Assembly: GCA_035274425.1 (NCBI GenBank)
Contig: DATEOC010000081.1
Coordinates: forward strand, 62,001-126,000
DNA: 64,000 nucleotides
Direction of reading: 5' to 3'
Origin: JADMIH01 sp035274425
GTDB taxonomy: Bacteria; Chloroflexota; Chloroflexia; QHBQ01; JADMIH01
Below, piece after piece: positions 25,026 through 32,782 of the stretch. Position numbers and translations under genes: made by a program. Positions within the stretch are counted from its first letter, which is position 1. Each line of letters opens with the position of its first letter. Under the pieces are notes generated by a model. That model was not told the origin of the DNA. It worked only from the letters and a program-made list of their open reading frames with translations, and did no database searches.

Positions 25026-25054
25026 ATTATACGGCATCAAGATAACGCTGTCAA
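25026..25054 (-). promoter_or_regulatory. Consensus promoter of tRNA-Asn
   Basis: Minus strand TTGACA (25054-25049), 17-base spacer, TATAAT (25031-25026), an exact sigma-70 consensus. It overlaps the last bases of the esterase gene by four bases. Confidence 0.9.
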
Positions 25055-26013
25055 GAAAAGGCTTTGTAGTGGAGAGGCAATGTATCTTCCAGGTGTCGGT
25101 CTGCCCAGCGCCAGTTGTGGCGCGCCCCGCTGAAGACAGCGCCAATGCCGTTATGGAGCTTGTGTGCTCGCATTATTCCAAGGAGATGCTGGGTGCGGTA
25201 ATAGTTCGATTGCCACGGCTCGGCGCTCTCAGGGCCGCTCCTGATGAGCCAATGCACATCCGCGAGCGCGGAGCGCTCACCTCGCCAGATGAGATTGGAG
25301 GGGTTGTTAGCGGCTACGAAGTCGAGGTCCCTGGGGAATCCAAAGGGCGCGGCGAACATGGGGTTGCGGACCACCCGGTCTGTAGCCCTCACCGCAGCCC
25401 CCCGCTCCGTGGCATAGAGAAAGGTGCCATCAAAGGAGCCTGCGGAGCAAAACATGTCGGGGTGCTGGGCAGCTATCTTGATCGATTGGAAACCGCCGAG
25501 GGAGAAGCCATCTACGGCTCGGCCACCCCTGAAGGGGACCGTCCGGTAATGGTTGTCCACGTAAGGTATAAGCTCACGGAGGAAATAATCCTCGAAGCAG
25601 CCTGTGCCGATGCCTGTACTATACTTAGCGAGATGCGGGGCGCGGAAGTTCACAAGGAGGCCGGGCACGCGGTTGTCGTCGCTGCTGATGCCTGGGAAGA
25701 CAAGTATCATCGGCCCGACATCCCCTTTCGCGAGGAGGTCCCTATATACTTCTATAGCGGTCGTGCCACGCCTTGATTTGTCCTGGTACCTGTGTATCCA
25801 TTCATGCTCGTGCCCGCGAAAGAGGTAGAGGACCGGGTAGCGTCTACTGCGGTTGGCGATGCTGGAGTACCCCGGTGGAAGGGCTACGTAGAAACGCTTC
25901 TTGACCCCAAGAACCTTGCTTTGTAGCACGATGCGCCTTGCACGCAGGTCGATGGGTCGCTTGAGCCTTAGTTGTAGGAGTTCTTCATAAGTGAGATAGT
26001 CGGTGCGGGGCAT
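25051..26013 (-). CDS. Putative esterase (alpha/beta hydrolase, PF00756 type)
   Basis: A 320-residue hydrolase of the esterase D/mycolyltransferase-like fold. YPVLYLFRGHEHEW is the oxyanion region, and the nucleophile is Ser in VDGFSLGGFQS (GxSxGG). The histidine of the triad is likely in the final GARHNWRWAD stretch. It has no clear signal peptide, so the location is uncertain. Substrate is unknown; S-formylglutathione hydrolase or feruloyl esterase relatives share the fold. Its 3' end overlaps the -35 box of the tRNA promoter, so the two units are tightly packed. Confidence 0.82.
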   Translation of the reverse strand: MPRTDYLTYEELLQLRLKRPIDLRARRIVLQSKVLGVKKRFYVALPPGYSSIANRSRRYPVLYLFRGHEHEWIHRYQDKSRRGTTAIEVYRDLLAKGDVGPMILVFPGISSDDNRVPGLLVNFRAPHLAKYSTGIGTGCFEDYFLRELIPYVDNHYRTVPFRGGRAVDGFSLGGFQSIKIAAQHPDMFCSAGSFDGTFLYATERGAAVRATDRVVRNPMFAAPFGFPRDLDFVAANNPSNLIWRGERSALADVHWLIRSGPESAEPWQSNYYRTQHLLGIMRAHKLHNGIGAVFSGARHNWRWADRHLEDTLPLHYKAFS

Positions 26014-26066
26014 AACGGGAGATTATAACGCAAATCGGTCATAGCCTGCTTCCATGCCTGCACGCT

Positions 26067-26095
26067 TTGACAAGGTATTGCCCTTGTGATAATAT
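26067..26095 (+). promoter_or_regulatory. Promoter of the 2-oxoacid dehydrogenase operon
   Basis: TTGACA (26067-26072), 17-base spacer, TAATAT (26090-26095), 75 bases before the E1 alpha start. Confidence 0.7.
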
Positions 26096-26120
26096 GGAGC
26101 GTCTTTTGGAATACCTTGTC
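26069..26120. promoter_or_regulatory. 11-bp inverted repeat spanning the oxoacid dehydrogenase promoter
   Basis: GACAAGGTATT (26069-26079) and AATACCTTGTC (26110-26120) are exact complements, 41 bases apart. The left arm covers the -35 box and the right arm lies in the leader. This could be an operator or an mRNA hairpin. Confidence 0.55.
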
Positions 26121-26169
26121 GTGCGTCGTGTCGCACGTTGGTTGGACAGGTATTGATGGAGGTGCTTAT

Positions 26170-27243
26170 ATGGCAACGACCGCCAAAGAGAAGGCGGCGC
26201 CAACTGCTCGCAAGGCGCGAGCGGCGACCAGCGTGCCCAAGCATGAAGAGCTTGGGTTGAGCAAAGAGCAGTTGCTCGACATGTATTACTTTATGCTCCT
26301 GGCGCGCTCCCTCGACGAGCGTATGTGGCTTCTCAACAGGCAAGGCAAAGCCCCGTTCGTTATCTCCTGCCAGGGGCATGAGGCCATCCAGGTGGGTGTG
26401 GCGTTCGCGTTGGAGCGTGGAAAAGACTGGTTCCTCCCCTATTACCGTGACCTCGCGATGGTACTGGCGCTTGGATATACCCCCCGTGAGGCGATGCTAC
26501 AGCATTTCGCCCGCAAGGAAGAGCCGAACAGCGGCGGGCGGCAGATGCCGGGACATTATGGATACCGGAAGCTCAAGATTGTCACAGGCTCTTCCCCCGT
26601 GGCGACCCAAATGTGCCATGCCGTAGGCGTAGCTCTCGCCGCGAAGATGCGCAAGACGGGCGAGGTGACGGTGGTGTCGCATGGCGAAGGGGCCACCAGC
26701 AAAGGCGACTGGCACGAGTCGCTCAACATGGCGGGTATCCATAAACTGCCCGTGATTTTTCTCTGCCAGAATAACCAGTACGCAATTTCTGTCCCGGTGC
26801 CGCAGCAGGTGGCTGGAGAGAGCGTGGCGGCTCGTGGGGCAGGGTATGGATTTCCGGGTGTAGAGGTTGACGGCACCGACGTGCTGGCGATGTATGAGGC
26901 TACACGCGAGGCTGCCAGGCGTGCCCGCGACGGCGAAGGCCCCACTCTCATCGAGGCGAAGACCTACCGCCTCACGGCTCACTCCTCCGACGACAACGAC
27001 CGCACATATCGTGGGCGTGAGGAAGTGGACCTGTGGCGAGCGAAGGAGCCTCTGCCCAAGTACCGCCAGTACCTCCTCGACCACAAGATTGCGACGGAGG
27101 AAGAGCTTGGGGAGATCAAGGCGCGGATAGACCGCGAGGTAAACGACGCGACCGATTACGCCGAAACGGCGCCTGAGCCGGAAGCCAAAGATGCGGCATT
27201 GTACGTTTATGCTACACCGGAGGATCGAGCATCATGGCGGTAA
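26170..27243 (+). CDS. 2-oxoacid (pyruvate or branched-chain) dehydrogenase E1 alpha subunit
   Basis: A 357-residue TPP-dependent E1 alpha subunit that decarboxylates a 2-oxoacid and passes the acyl group to the lipoyl arm of E2. The TPP/Mg site is GEGATSKGDWHE followed later by CQNNQYAIS, and the C-terminal phosphorylation-loop-like RLTAHSSDDNDRTYR is present. That serine-rich loop is closest to branched-chain enzymes, but pyruvate is possible. ATG 26170 has GGAGGTG six bases upstream; the frame opens 84 bases earlier. It overlaps the E1 beta start by ten bases. Confidence 0.92.
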   Translation: MATTAKEKAAPTARKARAATSVPKHEELGLSKEQLLDMYYFMLLARSLDERMWLLNRQGKAPFVISCQGHEAIQVGVAFALERGKDWFLPYYRDLAMVLALGYTPREAMLQHFARKEEPNSGGRQMPGHYGYRKLKIVTGSSPVATQMCHAVGVALAAKMRKTGEVTVVSHGEGATSKGDWHESLNMAGIHKLPVIFLCQNNQYAISVPVPQQVAGESVAARGAGYGFPGVEVDGTDVLAMYEATREAARRARDGEGPTLIEAKTYRLTAHSSDDNDRTYRGREEVDLWRAKEPLPKYRQYLLDHKIATEEELGEIKARIDREVNDATDYAETAPEPEAKDAALYVYATPEDRASWR

Positions 27244-28214
27244 AGACGATGATCGAGGCCATACGCGATGGCCTCCGCGAAGAGATGGAGCGCGACGACC
27301 GCGTGTTCGTTATGGGCGAAGACGTAGGGCCACGAGGCGGTGTCTTCGGTGTTACCGACGGCTTCTTCAAGCAGTTTGGCGCTGAACGCGTAATTGACAC
27401 CCCCCTTGCCGAGTCGATGATAGCAGGAACGGCGATAGGGGCCGCCATGAACGGGATGCGGCCCGTCGCTGAGATGCAGTTCGCCGACTTCAGCCACCCC
27501 GCGATGGACCAGATTATGAACGAGGCGGCGAAGATACGCTTTCGCTCTAATAACGATTTCAGTTGCCCGCTGGTGATCCGCATGCCCTACGGTGGTGGTA
27601 TCCATGGCGCGCTTTATCACTCGCAGAGCGTCGAAGCGTTGTACGGCCATATACCGGGGCTTGTGGTCGTTATACCCTCAAATCCTTATGACGCGAAGGG
27701 CTTGCTCAAGGCAGCAATACGCGACCCCGACCCTGTTATCTTCCTGGAGCACAAGGGTGCCTATCGCCTGATCAAGGGGGAGGTACCGGAGGAGGACTAC
27801 ACCGTGCCCCTCGGAAAGGCGGCCATCGCGCGCGAGGGGAGCGATATGACGATTATCGCCTACGGCATGATGCTTTACCAGAGCCTCAAGGTTGCCGAAG
27901 AGATGGCGAACGAGGTTAGCATTGAAGTAGTGGACGTGCGGACCATTAGCCCGCTCGACCGCGAGACCATTATCAGCTCCGTGAAGAAGACGGGTAAGGC
28001 GCTCGTAGTGTATGAGGACAACAAGAGCGGTGGGTGGGGCGCTGAGATCAGCGCATCCATCGCTGAGGAGGCTTTCGCCTACCTGGACGGCCCTATCATG
28101 CGTGTGACCGGACCTGACATCCCCGCGATGCCTTACAACCACCACCAGGAAGAATACTTTATGCCCAACCCAGAGAAGATAAAGAAGGCCGTAATGGAGT
28201 TGGCGGCGTATTAG
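27234..28214 (+). CDS. 2-oxoacid dehydrogenase E1 beta subunit
   Basis: A 326-residue E1 beta subunit that completes the E1 heterotetramer. The family motifs GEDVGPRGGVFGVT, EMQFADF and the C-terminal transketolase domain with SVKKTGKALVVYED are intact. It starts at ATG 27234 inside the E1 alpha gene (ten-base overlap), so subunit synthesis is coupled. The E2 gene follows after 89 bases that include a short heptad repeat. Confidence 0.95.
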   Translation: MAVKTMIEAIRDGLREEMERDDRVFVMGEDVGPRGGVFGVTDGFFKQFGAERVIDTPLAESMIAGTAIGAAMNGMRPVAEMQFADFSHPAMDQIMNEAAKIRFRSNNDFSCPLVIRMPYGGGIHGALYHSQSVEALYGHIPGLVVVIPSNPYDAKGLLKAAIRDPDPVIFLEHKGAYRLIKGEVPEEDYTVPLGKAAIAREGSDMTIIAYGMMLYQSLKVAEEMANEVSIEVVDVRTISPLDRETIISSVKKTGKALVVYEDNKSGGWGAEISASIAEEAFAYLDGPIMRVTGPDIPAMPYNHHQEEYFMPNPEKIKKAVMELAAY

Positions 28215-28235
28215 GACGACGGACGACGGACGATG
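28214..28235. repeat. Three-unit GACGACG heptad repeat
   Basis: GGACGACGGACGACGGACGA follows the E1 beta stop directly. It is the shortest member of the heptad family seen here. Confidence 0.7.
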
Positions 28236-28303
28236 AGGTCCTGAGTAGCGAATTACGGTGAAGAGCTACTAAACAACTGACCAAAACGCAAGGAGATTAT
28301 CAG

Positions 28304-29827
28304 ATGGCAATTACGCCGGTAACGATGCCGCAGCTTGGCGAAAGCGTCACGGAAGGCACGATAGGGAAATGGCTCAAGCAGCCTGGGGATAAGATAGAGA
28401 AGTACGAATCTATAGCGGAAGTTATCACGGACAAGGTGAACGCTGAGATACCTTCTCCCGTGGCGGGTGTGATCAAGGAGCTGAAGGTAGAAGAGGGCGC
28501 TACCGTGCCGGTGGGAACAGAGATACTCACCATTGACGAGGGAGGCACGGAGAGCGCAGCACCCGAAGTGCCGAAGGCTCAACCCGCAGCCGAGCAGGCA
28601 CCTCCTCCCCCAGCTGCCCCGGCACCCGCACCGCAGGCTGCCGCTCCAACGGACGGGGCGCAAGCCGCGACACCCGTGCCGGCAGCACCACAGTACACTC
28701 CCCAGGCGCAGATGCCCGCCGACATGACCCAGAGTGTAGCGGCCAGTATGCCTCAGGCCGCACCTGAGATGTATAGCGGGTCTGTAGCCACTTCGACAGC
28801 CCCGGCAGGTGGCGCTGAGAGCGAGGAGGAGATACTTCGCAGGCGGTCAACCCCGGCAGTGCGCCGCCTTGCCGAAGAGCACAACGTCAACCTGGCACAG
28901 GTCACCGGGACCGGCCTGGGCGGGCGTGTTACCAAAGAGGACATCTTGCAATACGTTGCCCAGCGTGGCGCGCAGCCTGCAACGACGGCCGCACCGACGA
29001 TACCCTCTCCGGCCCTCCCCACGCCTCATCCTCCGCCAACTATGCCTGCCCAGCCAGCCGCAGCTGCGGCAATGCCCATGATGCAGGCCCCTGCACCCGC
29101 GCCCGCGCCGCTCCCCTCAACCGCCGGTGGCGATACACCGATGGGCCTTACACCGATGCGCAGGGCAATCGCTGAGCACATGGTGAGAAGTGTCCACACG
29201 TCGCCACATGCGTGGACTACAGTCGAGATAGATATGACCAATGTCGTGCGCTACCGGGATGGTATCAAGGACGCTTTCAAGCAGCGTGAGGGTGTTGACA
29301 TAACATATCTGCCTTTCTTCATCAAGGCGGTGATAGACGCCATCAAGCAGGTGCCAATGGTGAACGCCATCTGGAGCGATGAGCAGGGCGTGATCCTCAA
29401 GCGCGACATCAATGTGGGCATACCGATTGACATCGGTGAGGGTCTAATCGTGCCGGTGATACATAACGCCGACAACCTCAGCGTTACGGGGATAGCTCGC
29501 CAGGTGTATGAGCTTGCCAATCGCGCTCGTGCCAACAAGCTCACCCTCCCCGACATCCAGGGTGGTACCATCACAATCAACAACACAGGGTCACTCGGTG
29601 TCGTGATGACCCACTCCATCATCAACCAGCCCCAGGCGTGCCTCGTCACAATGGAAGCGATAGTCAAGCGGCCCGTAGTGATTGACGATGCGATAGCGAT
29701 CCGCCACATGATGTTTTCGACCATCGCCCTCGACCATCGCATCCTCGATGGTGGAGTTGGAGCGCGTTTCTTGCGAATCGTGAAGTCGAGCCTGGAGAGC
29801 TTCAGCGCCGATAACGCAGGTCTCTAG
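28304..29827 (+). CDS. Dihydrolipoamide acyltransferase (E2)
   Basis: A 507-residue core of the dehydrogenase complex. One lipoyl domain (1-78) has the lipoylation lysine Lys44 in ITDKVNAE. An Ala/Pro-rich linker follows to about 180, then the peripheral-subunit-binding domain (RSTPAVRRLAEEHN to about 218), a second Ala/Pro linker, and the acyltransferase domain with the catalytic DHRILDGG near 478. It carries the acyl group between E1 and E3. No E3 (lipoamide dehydrogenase) gene is in the window; lipA and lipB, which supply the lipoyl group, follow after one opposite-strand gene. Confidence 0.95.
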   Translation: MAITPVTMPQLGESVTEGTIGKWLKQPGDKIEKYESIAEVITDKVNAEIPSPVAGVIKELKVEEGATVPVGTEILTIDEGGTESAAPEVPKAQPAAEQAPPPPAAPAPAPQAAAPTDGAQAATPVPAAPQYTPQAQMPADMTQSVAASMPQAAPEMYSGSVATSTAPAGGAESEEEILRRRSTPAVRRLAEEHNVNLAQVTGTGLGGRVTKEDILQYVAQRGAQPATTAAPTIPSPALPTPHPPPTMPAQPAAAAAMPMMQAPAPAPAPLPSTAGGDTPMGLTPMRRAIAEHMVRSVHTSPHAWTTVEIDMTNVVRYRDGIKDAFKQREGVDITYLPFFIKAVIDAIKQVPMVNAIWSDEQGVILKRDINVGIPIDIGEGLIVPVIHNADNLSVTGIARQVYELANRARANKLTLPDIQGGTITINNTGSLGVVMTHSIINQPQACLVTMEAIVKRPVVIDDAIAIRHMMFSTIALDHRILDGGVGARFLRIVKSSLESFSADNAGL

Positions 29828-29832
29828 GAACA

Positions 29833-29885
29833 GAGGAATAAAAAAGAGGAGTGGGCTGCCTGCCCACTCCTCTTTTTTATTCCTC
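29833..29885. terminator. Bidirectional terminator between E2 and the FMN-binding gene
   Basis: Perfect 24-bp arms (29833-29856, 29862-29885) with a five-base loop and A/T runs at both ends. It serves both converging genes; the stop codon of the minus-strand gene lies inside the right arm. Confidence 0.9.
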
Positions 29886-30398
29886 TCGAAACCGCCAGCG
29901 GGTGAGCGTCTTCGGGAACTCACTCCATGCGTAAACGACTTGAGGCCGCATCGCCGTAGAACCTGCACTCACCAACTCCTCAACAGTTGACCCGTAACTG
30001 TATTTCTTCATGGAGGCTGCTCTAATCTGCTTGGCACGCTCTCGGTCAATATGTGGGATCTGTTCGACCACCCCTTCGAGGATCACGACTTCGTCGCCGC
30101 TCTCCAGGTGGACCGATATGGCGGGGTTTTGGGCGAGATTTCGCTTCCATTGCGTATCAGGGTGGCCGTCGAAATAGAGCGTGTCTTCCACCCAGATGCC
30201 CCACACAGGGACCGCGTGCGGGCGGCCATCCGGGCGTGTCGTTCCTACCCAGTAATTCTTCGCGCTTTCAAGTCGTTCTACCACCCAATCCCAGGTAACG
30301 AATTCGTCCTTATCCGCCGGTACGCCGTACTCCGCAGGCAATATTGGGCGGCTAGGCTCAACTCCATTTGTCCCGATTGTTTGCGCGTTCGATTTCAT
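29877..30398 (-). CDS. Pyridoxamine 5'-phosphate oxidase-fold FMN/F420 protein
   Basis: A 173-residue split-barrel flavoprotein. The sequence YWVGTTRPDGRPHAVPVWGIWVEDTLYF matches PPOX/general stress protein families that bind FMN or F420 (shown as a run of short motifs: TTRPDGRPH, VPVWG). AVSVHLES-like sequence follows (PAISVHLESGDEVVILEG region). The substrate is unknown. It sits on the opposite strand between E2 and lipA and shares the bidirectional terminator with E2. Confidence 0.8.
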   Translation of the reverse strand: MKSNAQTIGTNGVEPSRPILPAEYGVPADKDEFVTWDWVVERLESAKNYWVGTTRPDGRPHAVPVWGIWVEDTLYFDGHPDTQWKRNLAQNPAISVHLESGDEVVILEGVVEQIPHIDRERAKQIRAASMKKYSYGSTVEELVSAGSTAMRPQVVYAWSEFPKTLTRWRFREE

Positions 30399-30575
30399 TT
30401 CTTACCTCCTACTAACTCTCGCCACTTCAAAGATTATACATCCCTGTTCCTGACACCTCATGTCAGTTTTTCGATGGAACGCCTTCCTGTTTGAGAGAAT
30501 CGGGTAGGCGTGCCGTGGTGCATAGCACTCCAGGGCTTACTATCCCCCATATATCCATGCCCACCAAACTGCTTA

Positions 30576-30584
30576 TGTTATAAT
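30576..30584 (+). promoter_or_regulatory. Extended -10 promoter of lipA
   Basis: TGTTATAAT at 30576-30584 is an exact TGnTATAAT match, 46 bases before lipA; the -35 region is poor, as usual for this class. Confidence 0.7.
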
Positions 30585-30629
30585 AGACGCGGTATATAAA
30601 CCCGCGTAATAAAGAAGGGACAGATAACA

Positions 30630-31637
30630 ATGTCAGATACAATAAAGGATCAAGTTTCATTTGCACCCCTCGAATTGAGGCCGTATAGTCGTCCCGGCGG
30701 ACCGGCACGGCCTGTCAGCACCGTACCCGTCCCCGTCGACCGTAAGCCCCCCTGGCTGACCGTCAAGTGGCAGCAGGGAGAGAACTATCGCGACCTGAAG
30801 ACGCTCATGCGCGGCCTGGGACTCCATACCGTCTGTGAGGAGGCGCACTGCCCTAACATATCCGAATGCTGGGAGCACCGCACCGCGACTTTCCTCATCC
30901 TGGGGGATACCTGCACGCGATCGTGCGGCTTCTGCGCGATCAAGACGGGGCGGCCCGGCAAGCTCGACAGGGAAGAGCCTGAGCGTGTAGCCCGCGCCAT
31001 CGAAACGCTGAAGCTCCAGCACGTGGTAATTACGTCGGTAAATCGCGATGAGCTGCCAGATGGCGGAGCGGAGATATTCGCTGAGACGATAAGGTTGAGC
31101 AGGCAGTATACGCCGGAATGTGGCATAGAGGTGTTGATCCCCGACTTTAGAGGGGTATGGTGGGCCTTGCAGCTGGTAATGGACGCTCGACCCAATATCC
31201 TGAATCATAATATCGAGTCTGTGCCCCGGCTATATTACATCGTGCGCCCCCAGGCGAAGTACGAGCGTTCCCTAGAATTGCTGAAGCGCGCAAAGGATAT
31301 GGACCCCACGCACAGCGATATTTACACCAAATCAGGGCTGATGGTGGGGTTGGGCGAAGAGTGGGACGAGGTAGTACAGGTGCTACATGACCTGCGCGAG
31401 CACGAGGTCGACATCGTTACCATCGGACAGTACCTGCGCCCTTCCTTCCGCCATTTGCCCGTGCTAAAGTATTACACTCCCGACGAATTCAAGGTCTTGA
31501 AGGAAATCGCACTCGAGATGGGTTTCAAGCACGTCGAGAGCGGCCCCCTGGTGCGTTCCTCGTACCACGCGCATGAGCAGGTGAAGCAAGCGGCGGATGT
31601 CAGCCATAGCCATGTAGCTGCTACAAGCCTAGCGTAA
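30630..31637 (+). CDS. lipA: Lipoyl synthase
   Basis: A 335-residue radical-SAM enzyme inserting two sulfurs into octanoyl chains on lipoyl domains. The auxiliary cluster cysteines are Cys69, Cys74 and Cys80 (CEEAHC...C), the radical-SAM cluster is Cys95, Cys99 and Cys102 (CTRSCGFC), and the C-terminal RSSY serine of the auxiliary cluster is present. It works with lipB 21 bases downstream; the target E2 is encoded just upstream. The N-terminal 40 residues are a family-variable extension. Confidence 0.97.
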   Translation: MSDTIKDQVSFAPLELRPYSRPGGPARPVSTVPVPVDRKPPWLTVKWQQGENYRDLKTLMRGLGLHTVCEEAHCPNISECWEHRTATFLILGDTCTRSCGFCAIKTGRPGKLDREEPERVARAIETLKLQHVVITSVNRDELPDGGAEIFAETIRLSRQYTPECGIEVLIPDFRGVWWALQLVMDARPNILNHNIESVPRLYYIVRPQAKYERSLELLKRAKDMDPTHSDIYTKSGLMVGLGEEWDEVVQVLHDLREHEVDIVTIGQYLRPSFRHLPVLKYYTPDEFKVLKEIALEMGFKHVESGPLVRSSYHAHEQVKQAADVSHSHVAATSLA

Positions 31638-31658
31638 TGTCTAACGAAGCAGAAGTAA

Positions 31659-32366
31659 ATGGCGACTGATCTAGCGATAGCAGAGGGGTTGACCGCCCAA
31701 TCTGCCCCTCCTACACTCACGGTGCGCGACCTCGGGTTAGTGCCCTACGAGGAGTGCTGGCAGCTTCAAAGAGATCTGGCTGCTGTCGTCATTGAGGGCC
31801 ATGTAGGCGATACTCTCCTGCTGTTAGAGCACCCTCACACGTACACGTGTGGGAGGAGCGGGGGGAGAAATCACATCCTGGCGGATGAGGAAGAGCTTGG
31901 CAGAATTGGCGCTATCGTGCTGGATGTGGACCGAGGGGGTGACGTGACGTATCACGGTCCGGGCCAACTGGTTGCATACCCCATCATTAACCTCTTCGCC
32001 ACCAAGATAGGGCGTGATTATCGAGCTTATGTTCGCTCTTTGGAGGAAGTGCTAATTCGCGCATTAGCTGATTTCGAGATTAGCTCATATCGCGTGCAGG
32101 GTTACAGCGGTGTGTGGGTGCGTGGTACGGCTAGTGAAGAGAAGATTGCAGCGATTGGCGTGAAGGTAGACGGGCGTGGCGTCACCAGTCACGGCATCGC
32201 GCTTAACGTTGAGACCGATCTATCGTACTTTTCCAGGATCGTTCCCTGTGGAATTGTAGATAAAGGTGTCACCTCAATGTCCCAGCTGCTTGCGCTGCCG
32301 TCTGCTATGGCCGACGTAAAGAGCGCCTTTGTGACGCATTTCAAAGAGGTGTTTGGATATCATTAG
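31659..32366 (+). CDS. lipB: Octanoyltransferase
   Basis: A 235-residue enzyme moving octanoyl from acyl carrier protein to lipoyl domains. GGRNHIL, GDVTYHGPGQLVAYPI and AAIGVKVDGRGVTSHGIALNV are all present, and the catalytic cysteine lies in IVPCGIVDKGVTSM. It forms a two-gene unit with lipA. A longer-than-usual N-terminus of about 20 residues is visible. Confidence 0.96.
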   Translation: MATDLAIAEGLTAQSAPPTLTVRDLGLVPYEECWQLQRDLAAVVIEGHVGDTLLLLEHPHTYTCGRSGGRNHILADEEELGRIGAIVLDVDRGGDVTYHGPGQLVAYPIINLFATKIGRDYRAYVRSLEEVLIRALADFEISSYRVQGYSGVWVRGTASEEKIAAIGVKVDGRGVTSHGIALNVETDLSYFSRIVPCGIVDKGVTSMSQLLALPSAMADVKSAFVTHFKEVFGYH

Positions 32367-32384
32367 CGCCACCTTCGCGCCTGT

Positions 32385-32424
32385 TACCATGCCATCTTTC
32401 GTATATACGCAGGGTAGGGCATGG
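32385..32424 (+). terminator. Hairpin after lipB
   Basis: ACCATGCC (32385-32392) and GGCATGGT (32417-32424) pair around a 24-base loop. It lies between lipB and acyP without a T-run, so it is a weak candidate. Confidence 0.35.
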
Positions 32425-32434
32425 TAGACCTGAT

Positions 32435-32464
32435 TTGCTTACCTTCTCTACATCACGGTAAAAT
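32435..32464 (+). promoter_or_regulatory. Promoter of acyP
   Basis: TTGCTT (32435-32440), 18-base spacer, TAAAAT (32459-32464). The ATG at 32474 lies only nine bases past the -10, so the mRNA may be almost leaderless. Confidence 0.5.
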
Positions 32465-32473
32465 AACTCTATC

Positions 32474-32782
32474 ATGGAAGATGCTACAGGCAACGCACCG
32501 CGTCTTTTGGCCCTGGTTGCAATCGTGCGAGGACGAGTGCAAAACGTAGGCTTTCGAGTCTTCGTGTACGAGGCAGCGCGTCGCCTGGGCCTGCGAGGTT
32601 ATGTGCGGAACAGCCCAGAGGGCAACGTCGAAGTAGTCGCATACGGAGAGCGTGGCAGGTTGGATGTGCTGCTTGGGCAGTTACACCGAGGGCCTGTCGC
32701 GGCCAGGGTTGACGATGTAGAGTATGAGTGGCAACATAGAGGGTCTGACGATTTTCCGGGCGGCTTCGAGGTCAGAGCCTGA
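32474..32782 (+). CDS. acyP: Acylphosphatase
   Basis: A 102-residue enzyme hydrolysing acyl phosphates. VRGRVQNVGFR carries the catalytic Arg28, and YVRNSPEG the catalytic Asn46; the C-terminus FPGGFEVR completes the fold. Its stop codon overlaps the start of the next gene by one base (TGATG), so the two are coupled, although no functional link is obvious. Confidence 0.95.
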   Translation: MEDATGNAPRLLALVAIVRGRVQNVGFRVFVYEAARRLGLRGYVRNSPEGNVEVVAYGERGRLDVLLGQLHRGPVAARVDDVEYEWQHRGSDDFPGGFEVRA

